A DNA stretch of 59,573 nt, from NCBI RefSeq assembly GCF_016862075.1, contig NZ_BOMG01000122.1, forward strand, positions 1 through 59,573, in the 5' to 3' direction. The stretch is from Actinoplanes couchii. GTDB taxonomy: Bacteria > Actinomycetota > Actinomycetes > Mycobacteriales > Micromonosporaceae. Under the pieces are notes generated by a model. It saw only the letters and a program-made list of their open reading frames with translations. It did not search any database and had not been told where the DNA came from. A program made the translations under genes and the position numbers. Of this stretch, positions 44,089 through 52,495 are shown in pieces. Position 1 is the first letter of the stretch, and every line of letters begins with the position of its first letter.

Positions 44089-44346
44089 TCATGCCGTCGG
44101 TGCAGATTCGTCTGACCAGCCGAGGAATCGTTCGTAGAGGTCGGGCGGCAACCCGCCCGAGCCGGTCGCCCAGTCGTCGATCGCGTCGATCAGGCACGAG
44201 CTGAGATAGACCATGAGGCCGGCCGGGAAACGCTGGTACTGCTCGGCCAGTTCGGCCTTGGCGACCACGCACGGCCACGCCTTGCCGCAGGCGTGACATT
44301 GCCACGAGGGGCGTCTTCCCTGGTGTTCTGTCCGAGGAACTAACAT
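44089..44346 (-). CDS. Small Cys-containing hypothetical protein
   Basis: An 85-residue protein from the ATG at 44344-44346 (MLVPRTEHQGRRPSWQ). CHACGKAWPC gives three Cys plus His, a possible zinc site. Then come AELAEQYQRFPAGLMVYLSS, a helical acidic stretch, and LYERFLGWSD. It is like a widespread small actinobacterial protein, sometimes labelled flavin reductase without basis. Function unknown. It is divergent from the XRE-DUF397 pair with a 379-base gap. Confidence 0.65.
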   Translation of the reverse strand: MLVPRTEHQGRRPSWQCHACGKAWPCVVAKAELAEQYQRFPAGLMVYLSSCLIDAIDDWATGSGGLPPDLYERFLGWSDESAPTA

Positions 44347-44725
44347 GGTGGGCCGCCTCTCGCGCTCTGTTGCTGCTCTGGCCTGCACTTTTGCTCGGCC
44401 CTGTCCTCATGTCGGCGAGCCGCGTCCAGCCTTCTTTCCAAGCACTCCCAGGGAAGGCTGCAGGAGCAGCGTGGCCGACCGAAGATCTGCCACCACTTGC
44501 GGGAACGTCGTGCATGCATCGCGCCTCCCTTACGGGTCGCGTCCGACGAACTTCTACGAACCAACGGAGATCAACTTGACTCGATCCGATTGCGTTTGCA
44601 AGAACGTATGCTTTGCAAGTTCAATATGCAAGCCTGCAAGATGTGCAAGGCGCTAACGAGGGATGCCGGGCTACGGCTGTACGTGCAATTTGCAACACTT
44701 GGCGCACCTGGTACAGGAGGTGACA
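44347..44725. other. Long regulatory gap upstream of the XRE/DUF397 pair
   Basis: A 379-base intergenic stretch, AT-richer toward its right end. It contains the TGCAAG array (44597-44649) and the ribosome site CAGGAGGTGACA of the XRE gene. No open frame in it has recognisable protein features. Confidence 0.6.
44597..44649. promoter_or_regulatory. Array of five TGCAAG elements
   Basis: TGCAAG at 44597, 44614, 44627, 44635 and 44644, all on the plus strand, with TGCAA again at 44684 and 44691. Several are preceded by TT (TTGCAAG). It lies 77 bases before the XRE regulator start and is a likely operator cluster. Confidence 0.7.
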
Positions 44726-45580
44726 GTGGGTTCAGCGAGCAGCCGCAGCCTCGGTGCTGCCCTGCGTAAGCTCCGCACCGAGCACGATCCGAAGCTGACG
44801 TTGGATGACGTCGCGCAGCATATGGAATGGTCGGAGTCCAAGGTCAGCCGTATCGAGCGGGGCCTGATCGGTATTCGCGCCCGGGACGTGCGTGACCTGG
44901 CGACGTTCTACGGCTGCAACGATCGCGACATGGTCGACTACATGGTCCGACTCGCGAGCGCTGGACGCCGGCACAACGACTGGCACCAATACACGGACGT
45001 CCTGCCCCGGCAGTTCGCGACATATCTCGGGTTGGAACCCGAGGCTCAAAGTCTGCTCTCCTGGGAGCCGAACTTCGTGCCCGGCCTGCTGCAAACAGAG
45101 GCCTATGCGCGCGAACTCGTCGCTGTGTACCGCAAGGGCCAAGGCGAAGCCGAGGTGGCTCGACGAGTCGAGGCACGGATGGAACGCCAGGCACTGCTGA
45201 GGGGACCGGACGCACCGCAACTCCACGCGGTGATCGGCGAGAGCGTCCTGCATCAGATCGTGGGGGATCGCCAGGTCACACAGGACCAGCTCGCCTACCT
45301 TCTGGAAGCCACCAGGCGTCCGAACATCGTCGTGCAGGTACTTCCCTGGGCGGCCGGCGCACCGATGCCGACCGAGGGCGGCTTCCAGATCTTGCGATTA
45401 CATGACGCAGCGGCCGGTGAAGTCGTTTGTGTCGACCTCCGTTCGCGAGTTCAGTTCATCGACAACCCGATCGAAGCCGGTGGCTACCGGGACGCCTGGG
45501 AGGATGTACTGGCAAAGGCATGTCCACCACGCGACTCGATCACCATGATCAAGGCGGCAGTCGAGGAGTTGAAGGAATGA
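44726..45580 (+). CDS. XRE-family regulator with DUF5753 domain
   Basis: A 284-residue regulator. The N-terminal XRE HTH (SLGAALRKLRTEHDPKLTLD, VAQHMEWSESKVSRIERG) is followed by the DUF5753 ligand-like domain (LLSWEPNFVPGLLQTEAYA; VIGESVLHQIVG; NIVVQVLPWAAGAP). GTG 44726 has AGGAGG six bases upstream. Its stop overlaps the DUF397 start (ATGA). This is the WhiJ/BldB-type pairing seen in large numbers in actinobacteria, typically developmental or antibiotic control. The upstream TGCAAG array is the probable binding site. Confidence 0.92.
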   Translation: MGSASSRSLGAALRKLRTEHDPKLTLDDVAQHMEWSESKVSRIERGLIGIRARDVRDLATFYGCNDRDMVDYMVRLASAGRRHNDWHQYTDVLPRQFATYLGLEPEAQSLLSWEPNFVPGLLQTEAYARELVAVYRKGQGEAEVARRVEARMERQALLRGPDAPQLHAVIGESVLHQIVGDRQVTQDQLAYLLEATRRPNIVVQVLPWAAGAPMPTEGGFQILRLHDAAAGEVVCVDLRSRVQFIDNPIEAGGYRDAWEDVLAKACPPRDSITMIKAAVEELKE

Positions 45581-45798
45581 ACAAGAAGACGTACGCCGAG
45601 ACCTTCGACCGCACCGCGGTCGTCTGGCGCACCGGTACCCGCACCAACGGTGGCGGCAACTGCGTCGAGGTCACCGATCTGCCGGATGGTGGCTTCGCCG
45701 TGCGCGACAGCAAGGACCCGGACGGCCCGATCCTGTTCTTCACCCCAGGCGAGCGCGCCGCGTTCGTCGCTGGTGTGCGGGAAGAGAACCTCCTTTAA
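45577..45798 (+). CDS. DUF397 protein, partner of the XRE regulator
   Basis: A 73-residue DUF397 protein. ATG 45577 overlaps the XRE stop by 4 bases. Family marks: TYAETFDRTAVVWRTGTRT, then CVEVTDLPDGGFAVRDSKDP and LFFTPGERAAFVAGVRE. Such proteins act as small antagonists or partners of the neighbouring XRE protein in the BldB/AbaA-like group. A strong terminator follows. Confidence 0.92.
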   Translation: MNKKTYAETFDRTAVVWRTGTRTNGGGNCVEVTDLPDGGFAVRDSKDPDGPILFFTPGERAAFVAGVREENLL

Positions 45799-45833
45799 AG
45801 GTTCGCCCGGAAGCGGCATGCAGACCGCACGGA

Positions 45834-45879
45834 AGAGAACGGTCCTGACCCACGTTCACGCGGGTCAGGACCGTTCTCT
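45834..45879. terminator. Strong bidirectional terminator hairpin
   Basis: A perfect 18-bp stem (45834-45851 with 45862-45879; it begins AGAGAACGGTCC) and a 10-base loop, between the convergent DUF397 and MFS genes. Confidence 0.88.
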
Positions 45880-45895
45880 GAATGCCGCGGGGTGG

Positions 45896-47182
45896 TCAGT
45901 GGGCTTCGGGTGAGGCGTGGGAGGTGTGGACCTTCGCGGCGATGGTGAGGCCGCCGGCGACCGTGCAGATGGCGGCGACGATGAAGACGAGTGGGTAGTT
46001 CTTGTCGTCTCCGGTGACGCCTACCAAGAGCAGGCCGGTGGCGATCAGTGGGGCGATCGCGTGGGTGAGGCCTGTGGTGTAGTTGGCGATGCCGAGGAAA
46101 CGGCCGCCGTCGGTGTCGCGTTCTGGGAGTACGTCCAGGATCAGGGCCTGTTCCAGGGCGGCGAAGGTGCCGATGCCGATCGACGCGATCATCGAGCCGG
46201 CTACCAGGACCGGGGTTGCCGGGCCGAAGGCCTGCAGCAGCGCGCCGACGGCGAACAGGATGCCGCCGATCATCACGAACAACTGGCGGCGGCGTAGCCG
46301 GTCGGAGAGGAAGCCGCCGCCGATGGCGCCGATCATGGAGGCGCCGACGCCGAGGACGGCCAGCATCGCGACGAAACCGGCGGTCTCCTTCACGCTCTGG
46401 CCGAGGCGGTCGGCGAAGAAGAAGGCGGTGAACGTGGTCGCCAGCATCATGCCGGTGTTGAACAGGGCCCGGCCCAGCCACAGCCAGGCGAAGTCGGGGT
46501 AGTGGCGCGGGTTGAAGACGAAGGTGCGCAGTAGCCCGGTGCCGGCCGGTTTCGCGGCCAGGACCATGTCGCGGCTGTCCTTGTCACCGACGAACAGTAC
46601 GAACACGACCACCAGCAGGAAACCGACGCCGGCGGGGACCAGCATCAGCAGGTAGCTGCTGCTCACCAGGGTGGAGGCGAGGCCCGCGCCGAGCACGGGG
46701 GCGATCATCTGGGTGGATCCGGCGAGCCCGGCGACCTTGCCGCGCTGCTGTTCGGGGAGCCGGTCGGCCTGGGTGTAGAGCAGGGCGCTGACCACGGTGC
46801 CCCAGCCGATCGAGGCGAGCGTCCAGCCCACGCCGAGCATCAGGACGCTCGGTGCCCACGCCATGACGAGCATGGCGAACAGGCCGAGGGCCGCGCCGGC
46901 GAGCAGGTAGGGGCGGCGGCGGCCGAGGCGGGAGCGGGTGCGGTCGCTGAGCACGCCGAGGATCGGGGACCAGATCAGGCCGGCTATCGAGGCGGTGCCG
47001 GTGAGGTAGCCGAGGTATTCGGCATTGCCGGGCGCCAGCTGTTCGACACGCAGGGACAGCGACAGGGCGATCGGGGTGATGAAGGCGAGGTAGGCGCCGA
47101 ACGACGCCAGCACCATCAGCCAGATGTATTTGGGCCCGACCGGCTGGCGTACGGCCTCCGGGGCGCTCGCGGAAAGGGTCAT
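45896..47182 (-). CDS. MFS transporter, sugar-type (GPH/SLC45-like)
   Basis: A 428-residue 12-helix transporter. Motif A-like loops are GVLSDRTRSRLGRRRPYLLAG after helix 2 and GGGFLSDRLRRRQLF in the second half. The N-terminus (SLSLRVEQLAPGNAEYLGYL) is the pattern of sucrose/oligosaccharide MFS carriers. The ATG at 47180-47182 lies 28 bases after the GH20 stop, same strand, so it is co-transcribed with the hexosaminidase. It probably imports the oligosaccharide or glycoside that the intracellular GH20, GH2 and GH43 enzymes split. Confidence 0.88.
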   Translation of the reverse strand: MTLSASAPEAVRQPVGPKYIWLMVLASFGAYLAFITPIALSLSLRVEQLAPGNAEYLGYLTGTASIAGLIWSPILGVLSDRTRSRLGRRRPYLLAGAALGLFAMLVMAWAPSVLMLGVGWTLASIGWGTVVSALLYTQADRLPEQQRGKVAGLAGSTQMIAPVLGAGLASTLVSSSYLLMLVPAGVGFLLVVVFVLFVGDKDSRDMVLAAKPAGTGLLRTFVFNPRHYPDFAWLWLGRALFNTGMMLATTFTAFFFADRLGQSVKETAGFVAMLAVLGVGASMIGAIGGGFLSDRLRRRQLFVMIGGILFAVGALLQAFGPATPVLVAGSMIASIGIGTFAALEQALILDVLPERDTDGGRFLGIANYTTGLTHAIAPLIATGLLLVGVTGDDKNYPLVFIVAAICTVAGGLTIAAKVHTSHASPEAH

Positions 47183-47210
47183 ATCTGATGGCTCCTTGAT
47201 GCGTTGAAAG

Positions 47211-48722
47211 TTACTTCCAGTCGACGGTCGTGGTGGCGAAATAGGTCCAGTCGCGGTGGCGCCAGGTGGGGGACTGGGCGGCGAGGCGGTCGCGGTAGTC
47301 GGCCCACTTGCTGCCCTCGGGGGACCAGGCGCGTTCGGCGAAGCCGGGCAGTCGCGAGGTGATCAGGAACTGGGCGTCGGCGGCGCCGGAGACGGTCTCG
47401 GCCCACAGGGCGGCTTCGACGCCGGCGATCCGGTCGGTGCCGACCCCGTCGAGCAGGGTCGCCGGATCCCAGGCGAACAGTTCCTCGAGGGTGCGCGGCG
47501 GATAGTGCCGGTAGCCGACCCGGTCGCGGACGGCGTGCTGGGCCGGGTCGGCGGCGTCACCGGCATGGGGCCCGTCGAAGTAGGCGATGCGGGTGGGGGA
47601 GAGCAGCACCCGGGCGCCCTGGGCGAAGCCGCGGCTGAGGTCTTCGCGGGCGGTGCGGAAGAACGCGGTGAGTTTGGCCAGGGTCTCCGGCGGGATCGTG
47701 GACTGCGCTGCCGCGTCCTGGTCGCCGACGGCGTCGGCGAAATCGGCCCAGTACTGGAAGATCTCGCCGCTGTGCAGGCCGGGCCGGGTGGTCTCCTGCC
47801 AGCCGATCGGCGTCTTCCCGGTGGCGCGGACCTTCTGCAGGGTGGCGGCGACGTGCTGGTGGAACAGGTCGTCGGGCATGCCGAAGGCCTCGTCGCCGCC
47901 GATGTGCAGGTACGGGCCGGGCGCGATCTCGGCCAGATACTTGACGATGGTGTTCAGGAACGTGTCGACGCCGGGGCGGTTCGGGTCGAGGTAGGCGGTG
48001 GGGAACTCGCCGTCGGGCTCGAACACGCCGAGTTCGGGGTAGGCGCGCAGGACGGCGGCGCTGTGCCCGGGCGTGTCGAGTTCGGGGATGACCGTGACGT
48101 GACGGCCCCCCGCGTACGCGATGAGGGTCTTGATCTCCTCGATCGTCCAGGACTCGGCGGTGGTGAGTTCGGGATACTCCGGTAGCGCCAGGCGCCAGCC
48201 CTCGTTGTCGCTCAGGTGCAGGTGCAGGACGTTGAACTTGTACAGCGACAGCATGTCGACGATGCCGCGAACCGTTTCGACGCTCTGGAAGCAGCGGGCC
48301 ACGTCGAGGGAGAAGCCCCGCCAGGCCACCCGGGGTGTGTCGACGATCCGCTGGCCGGGCACGGTGACGACGGGTCCGCCGTTGAGGAGCTGGCGCAGGG
48401 TGGTCAGGCCGCGGTGCAGGCCTTCGGCGGCGGTGGCGCGGACGACGGCGCGGTCGCCGGTGATCTCCAGGAGGTAGCGCTCGTCGGCGGGGGAGTGCCC
48501 GGACGGGCTCACGCCGATGGGTTCCGGCAGATCCCGGAACTCGTCGAGGTGGTCGGTGAGTTCGGTGATGATGGTGCCGTGGTCGGCGATGGTGAGTCGC
48601 GGGCCACCGTCGGCGGCGAGGTCGTCGACGAACTGCCGGATTCCGGGGCCGCTGATCGTGGTCCCGGCGTGCACGGTGAGGGCACCTGTCGTCGTGGTGC
48701 GGTGGAAAGGTTCAGGGATCAT
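47211..48722 (-). CDS. GH20 beta-N-acetylhexosaminidase, intracellular
   Basis: A 503-residue GH20 enzyme, which removes terminal beta-linked GlcNAc or GalNAc by substrate-assisted catalysis. An N-terminal GH20b-like domain (about 1-125) precedes the TIM barrel. The catalytic pair is Asp277-Glu278 in YLHIGGDEAF. Other barrel marks are WRGFSLDVARCF, NVLHLHLSDNEGWRL and VIPELDTPGHS. No signal peptide, so it acts in the cytoplasm after import. ATG 48722 is followed directly by the domain; a much longer in-frame extension runs antisense to the GH2 gene and is not real. It is divergent from GH2. Confidence 0.92.
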   Translation of the reverse strand: MIPEPFHRTTTTGALTVHAGTTISGPGIRQFVDDLAADGGPRLTIADHGTIITELTDHLDEFRDLPEPIGVSPSGHSPADERYLLEITGDRAVVRATAAEGLHRGLTTLRQLLNGGPVVTVPGQRIVDTPRVAWRGFSLDVARCFQSVETVRGIVDMLSLYKFNVLHLHLSDNEGWRLALPEYPELTTAESWTIEEIKTLIAYAGGRHVTVIPELDTPGHSAAVLRAYPELGVFEPDGEFPTAYLDPNRPGVDTFLNTIVKYLAEIAPGPYLHIGGDEAFGMPDDLFHQHVAATLQKVRATGKTPIGWQETTRPGLHSGEIFQYWADFADAVGDQDAAAQSTIPPETLAKLTAFFRTAREDLSRGFAQGARVLLSPTRIAYFDGPHAGDAADPAQHAVRDRVGYRHYPPRTLEELFAWDPATLLDGVGTDRIAGVEAALWAETVSGAADAQFLITSRLPGFAERAWSPEGSKWADYRDRLAAQSPTWRHRDWTYFATTTVDWK

Positions 48723-48743
48723 CGTGGTCCTCCGGACCCGCCT

Positions 48744-48752
48744 AAAATTGTT
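48744..48752. promoter_or_regulatory. AAAATTGTT element upstream of GH20
   Basis: The AT-rich 9-mer AAAATTGTT lies 22 to 30 bases upstream of the GH20 start in the GH20/GH2 divergent gap. The same 9-mer in the same orientation relative to its gene lies upstream of the cluster's TetR gene (52483-52491). Confidence 0.4.
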
Positions 48753-48872
48753 CAGAAGTTCAAGATTGGGGGACGCTAACATGTGCCGGACGAAGGGGGA
48801 AGGGTTTGCATTCGTGGCAGCTCCGGCGTACAAAATCTGCAATGTAGTTAAAGATTCACGGCGGGAGCGCAC

Positions 48873-51275
48873 ATGATCCGAACCTCGTTCAACGCCGGGT
48901 GGACCGCCGGCCCGAAACTGCCGCTGTTCGCCGCGATCGGCGGCAGCCGCGACAGCAAGCCGGTGACGTTGCCGCACGACATCGTCCGTGACCTGCCGCG
49001 CTCGGCCGGCAGCTCGCAGGGCAACCACACCGGGTACTTCCCGGGCGGGCTGTTCGAGTACGCCAAGACGTTCGACGTGCCGGAGGAGTATCGCGGTAAG
49101 ACGGTGATCGTCGAGTTCGAGGGCACCTACCGCGACGCGATGGTCTCCCTCAACGGCGACTTCCTCGCGCAGCGGCCCAACGGTTACACCGGTTTCGCCG
49201 TCCGCCTCGACCCGTACCTGGTTTACGGCGAGCCGAACACTCTGACCGTCGAGGTCCGTGCTCACCAGGACAGTCGCTGGTACAGCGGCGCCGGCCTCTA
49301 CCGCAACACCCACCTGATCGTCACCGACCCGGTGCGCCTCGCCCTCGACGGCGTCCGGATCACCACCCCCGACGTGGACACCGAACGCGCCGCCGTGGTC
49401 GTGTCGGCGACGGTCGAGAACGACACCACCCGGGTGCGGACCGCCCGGGTCGCCACCTACATCCTCGACGCGGACGGCACCGAGGTCGCCACCGGCACCG
49501 CGCCCGTCACCGTCGTTCCGGGCGAGCCCGCGACCGTGCCGATCCGCGTCTACGTGCCCGAACCCTCGCTGTGGAACGTCGACACCCCCACGCTCTACAC
49601 CGCCGTGACCACGATCGACGACGGCGATGCTGTACGCAGTACGTTCGGTATCCGCACCCTGCGCCTGGACCCCCGGCACGGCCTGCGGATCAACGGCGAG
49701 CCGGTGAAACTGCGCGGCACCTGCCTGCACCACGACAACGGCCCGCTCGGCGCCGCCACCGTCACCCGCGCCGACGAACGCCGCGTGGAGATCCTCAAAG
49801 CCGCCGGATTCAACGCCATCCGCAGCGGCCACCACCCGATCAGCCGGGCACTCCTGGACGCCTGCGACCGGCTCGGCATGTTCGTCATGGACGAGACGTT
49901 CGACGTGTGGACCCAGGGCAAGTCCGCTTTCGACTACTCGCTGAACTTCCCCGAGTGGTGGGAGCGCGATGTCGAGGCGATGGTGGCCAAGGACTTCAAC
50001 CACCCGAGCGTGATCCTGTACTCGATCGGCAACGAGATCCCGGAGACCGGCCGGCCGCTCGGTTCGACCTGGGGGCGCCGCCTGGCCGGGAAGATCCGGG
50101 AGCTGGATCCGACCCGGTACGTCACCAACGGCATGAACGGCTTCGTGTCCGTCCTCGACCGGCTCGGTGCCATGATGGCCCAGGCGGCCACCGGCGACGT
50201 CGACGTGAACGCGATGATGGCCTCGGCCGGCGAGCAGATGCGCAGGGCGAACGCTTCTCAGCTGGTCACCGACGCCACCGAGGAATCGGCGTCGGTGCTC
50301 GACGTGACCGGATTCAACTACGGCGACTCCCGGTACGACCTGGACCGCGAGCTGTTCCCGAACCGGATCCTGGTCGGCTCCGAGACCTTCCCGGAACACA
50401 TCGACGTGCTGTGGCGACTGGTCACCGAGCACTCCCACGTGATCGGCGACTTCACCTGGACCGGCTGGGACTACCTCGGCGAGGCCGGGATCGGGCGGAT
50501 CGCCTACCCGGACGACGAGGACCCCGCCGCTCTCGGCACCGCCAACCCCTACCCGTGGCTGACCGCGAACTGCGGCGACATCGACATCACCGGGTTCCGG
50601 CGCCCCATGTCCTACTACCGGGAGACCGTCTTCGGACTGCGGCACACGCCCTACCTGGCCGTGCACCGGCCGCAGCACCACGGCAAAGCCACCCGGCGCG
50701 GCCCGTGGGCGTGGAGCGACTCGGTGGCCGGCTGGACCTGGGACGTTCCGGCCGGCTCGCCGGTCACGGTCGACGTGTACTCCGATGCCGATGAGGTGGA
50801 GCTGCTGGTCAACGACGTCTCGGCCGGGCGTGTGAAGGTCGGCGTGGAGAAGGCGTTCCTGGCCCGGTTCGAGACCACCTACCAGCCCGGCGAGGTCGTC
50901 GCGGTCGCCTACCGCGACGGTGCCGAGCAGGGGCGTTCGGTGCTGCGGACCGCCGGCGAGGAGGTCCATGTCGTCGTATCCGTGGACCGGAACGACATCC
51001 GGGCCGACGACACCGACCTGGCCTACGTGACGATCACCCTCCAGGACGACGACGGGACTCTCGCCGTCGACCGGGACGTCCCCGTGACGGTCACCGTGTC
51101 CGGTGCCGGGGTGCTGGCCGGGCTCGGTTCCGGGCGGCCGGACACCGAGGAGCCGTTCGGCGGTGACACCTGCACCACCTACGACGGGCGTCTTCTCGCG
51201 ATCGTGCGCCCGACCGGCCCTGGTGAGATCATCGTGCGGGCCGGCACCGCGAAGGTGCGGGTGAACGCCCGGTGA
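48873..51275 (+). CDS. GH2 family glycoside hydrolase (beta-galactosidase-like), intracellular
   Basis: An 800-residue GH2 enzyme. The sugar-binding N-terminal domain (about 40-150, with LPHDIVRDLP) is followed by an immunoglobulin-like domain, then the TIM barrel. The acid/base is Glu388 (YSIGNEIPE) and the nucleophile Glu504 (GSETFPEH). C-terminal DUF4982-like and invasin-like beta domains follow (about 600-800). No signal peptide. It could be a beta-galactosidase, beta-mannosidase or beta-glucuronidase; NEIPE and the lack of the LacZ-type loops fit the DUF4982 beta-galactosidase group. It overlaps the GNAT gene by 4 bases. Confidence 0.88.
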   Translation: MIRTSFNAGWTAGPKLPLFAAIGGSRDSKPVTLPHDIVRDLPRSAGSSQGNHTGYFPGGLFEYAKTFDVPEEYRGKTVIVEFEGTYRDAMVSLNGDFLAQRPNGYTGFAVRLDPYLVYGEPNTLTVEVRAHQDSRWYSGAGLYRNTHLIVTDPVRLALDGVRITTPDVDTERAAVVVSATVENDTTRVRTARVATYILDADGTEVATGTAPVTVVPGEPATVPIRVYVPEPSLWNVDTPTLYTAVTTIDDGDAVRSTFGIRTLRLDPRHGLRINGEPVKLRGTCLHHDNGPLGAATVTRADERRVEILKAAGFNAIRSGHHPISRALLDACDRLGMFVMDETFDVWTQGKSAFDYSLNFPEWWERDVEAMVAKDFNHPSVILYSIGNEIPETGRPLGSTWGRRLAGKIRELDPTRYVTNGMNGFVSVLDRLGAMMAQAATGDVDVNAMMASAGEQMRRANASQLVTDATEESASVLDVTGFNYGDSRYDLDRELFPNRILVGSETFPEHIDVLWRLVTEHSHVIGDFTWTGWDYLGEAGIGRIAYPDDEDPAALGTANPYPWLTANCGDIDITGFRRPMSYYRETVFGLRHTPYLAVHRPQHHGKATRRGPWAWSDSVAGWTWDVPAGSPVTVDVYSDADEVELLVNDVSAGRVKVGVEKAFLARFETTYQPGEVVAVAYRDGAEQGRSVLRTAGEEVHVVVSVDRNDIRADDTDLAYVTITLQDDDGTLAVDRDVPVTVTVSGAGVLAGLGSGRPDTEEPFGGDTCTTYDGRLLAIVRPTGPGEIIVRAGTAKVRVNAR

Positions 51276-51835
51276 TCCGCCCCTACCGGCCGGGGGATCT
51301 CGACGCCGTCTACGACATCTGCGCTCGCACCAGCGGCGCCGACAATCCCACCCGGCTCATCGGCGATCTGTGGGCCGCGCCCTACGCGGTCGCCGAGCCG
51401 GAACACGCCTACGTCATCGACGACGGCTCCGGGCAGGCGGTCGGCTACATCGTCGGCACTTCCCACACCCCGGCTTTTGTACGGTGGTGGAAGGCGACGT
51501 GGCTACCGGAGGTCGAGAGCCGCCACTCGGCCGGTGCCACCCCCGACGAGTTCTCGCTGATGCTGCTGCGGAACCCCGAGCGCATGCTGGTGCCGGAACT
51601 CGACGGCTACCCGGCCCACCTGCACATGGACCTGCTGCCGCAGTGGCAGCGCAAGGGCCTCGGCCGGGAACTGATGACCACATTCCTGAACGGGCTGCGT
51701 GCGGCCGGAGTTCCGGGAGTGCATCTGGGCGCTGCCACGGACAACGAGGGCGCCCAGGCGTTCTATCTCCGGCTCGGCTTCGAGCACGTGCCGACCCCGT
51801 ATCCGGGTGTGCGCTACATGTGCTTGAAACTGTAA
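51272..51835 (+). CDS. GNAT acetyltransferase resembling the O-GlcNAcase C-terminal HAT-like domain
   Basis: A 187-residue GNAT protein coupled to GH2 (GTG 51272 overlaps its stop). It reads RPGDLDAVYDICARTSG at the N-terminus, then HLHMDLLPQWQRKGLGRELM, where QRKGLGR is the acetyl-CoA pyrophosphate loop, and DNEGAQAFYLRLGFEHV. The layout PAHLHxDLLPxWQRxGxGR matches the stand-alone bacterial homologues of the human O-GlcNAcase C-terminal domain (SsAT/OgAT type). It lies in a cluster with a GH20 hexosaminidase. Possible roles are acetylation of amino sugars or of a cluster protein. Confidence 0.85.
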   Translation: MIRPYRPGDLDAVYDICARTSGADNPTRLIGDLWAAPYAVAEPEHAYVIDDGSGQAVGYIVGTSHTPAFVRWWKATWLPEVESRHSAGATPDEFSLMLLRNPERMLVPELDGYPAHLHMDLLPQWQRKGLGRELMTTFLNGLRAAGVPGVHLGAATDNEGAQAFYLRLGFEHVPTPYPGVRYMCLKL

Positions 51836-51851
51836 ATCCTTATCAGATTTA
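51833..51851. terminator. Weak hairpin shared by two convergent stop codons
   Basis: TAAATC (51833-51838) and GATTTA (51846-51851) with a 7-base loop. It contains the GNAT stop and the TetR stop on opposite strands. The stem is short, so termination there is uncertain. Confidence 0.4.
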
Positions 51852-52472
51852 GTCGGCGTCGTCGATCAGCAGCGTGGACAGGAACGCGTCCAGGTGATCG
51901 GCGACGTCGACGGTCGTCGGGCTGTACAGCCACTGCAGCTGCAGGCCGTCCATCATCGCGATGAACTGACTGGCGAGGATGTCCGGCCGGGTGCCGACCT
52001 TGAGCCGGCCGGCGCCGCGCAGCTCGGCGAAGACCCCGGTCAGGTGCAGGCGCAGCTGGTCATAGCGGGTGCGGTACACCTCGTGCGCCGGATGCGCGGC
52101 GACCGCGGCCTCGGCGGAGATGATCGAGTGCAACTGGACGAGGTCGCGCCGCTCCCGGTTGCGGCCCACCTCCCGCACGTGTGCCCGCAACGCGTCCTCA
52201 CCGCTGCCGGTGCTCTCGATGATCTCGGCCATCCGCTGCTCGTGGCTGGCCAGCATCGCAGTGAGCAACTCGGCCTTGCTGGCAAAATGGTGCAGCAGCC
52301 GGGTCTGGCCGATGCCGGCCCGCTGGGCGATCGCGCTCATCGTGGAGCCGTGGAAGCCGTTGTCGGCGAACACGGTCACGCACGCGTCGAGGATCTCCTT
52401 GCGGAGCTGGGCGCTCTTCGCGTACGGGCCGCGCGGGCCCCGGCTGTTCTCGCTCGTCACATCGCCGAGCAT
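51849..52472 (-). CDS. TetR-family regulator of the glycan cluster
   Basis: A 207-residue TetR protein from the ATG at 52470-52472 (MLGDVTSENSRGPRG); a GTG at 52460 is an alternative. HTH: GSTMSAIAQRAGIGQTRLLHHF, then SKAELLTAML. The C-terminus ends SPTTVDVADHLDAFLSTLL. It lies 23 bases after the GH43 stop on the same strand and convergent with the GNAT gene. The gap upstream holds the AAAATTGTT element shared with the GH20 promoter. A role as local repressor of the glycosidase genes is likely. Confidence 0.88.
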   Translation of the reverse strand: MLGDVTSENSRGPRGPYAKSAQLRKEILDACVTVFADNGFHGSTMSAIAQRAGIGQTRLLHHFASKAELLTAMLASHEQRMAEIIESTGSGEDALRAHVREVGRNRERRDLVQLHSIISAEAAVAAHPAHEVYRTRYDQLRLHLTGVFAELRGAGRLKVGTRPDILASQFIAMMDGLQLQWLYSPTTVDVADHLDAFLSTLLIDDAD

Positions 52473-52482
52473 AGCCCGTACG

Positions 52483-52491
52483 AAAATTGTT
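52483..52491. promoter_or_regulatory. AAAATTGTT element upstream of the TetR gene
   Basis: Same 9-mer as at 48744-48752, 11 to 19 bases upstream of the TetR start in the 23-base gap after GH43. Candidate half-operator. Confidence 0.4.
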
Positions 52492-52495
52492 GCTC

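Noticed and set aside
48723..50969. Long minus-strand open frame extending the GH20 gene to 1252 codons
   Set aside because: The extra part is antisense to the GH2 gene, has no recognisable domain, and the GH20 domain begins cleanly at the ATG at 48722.
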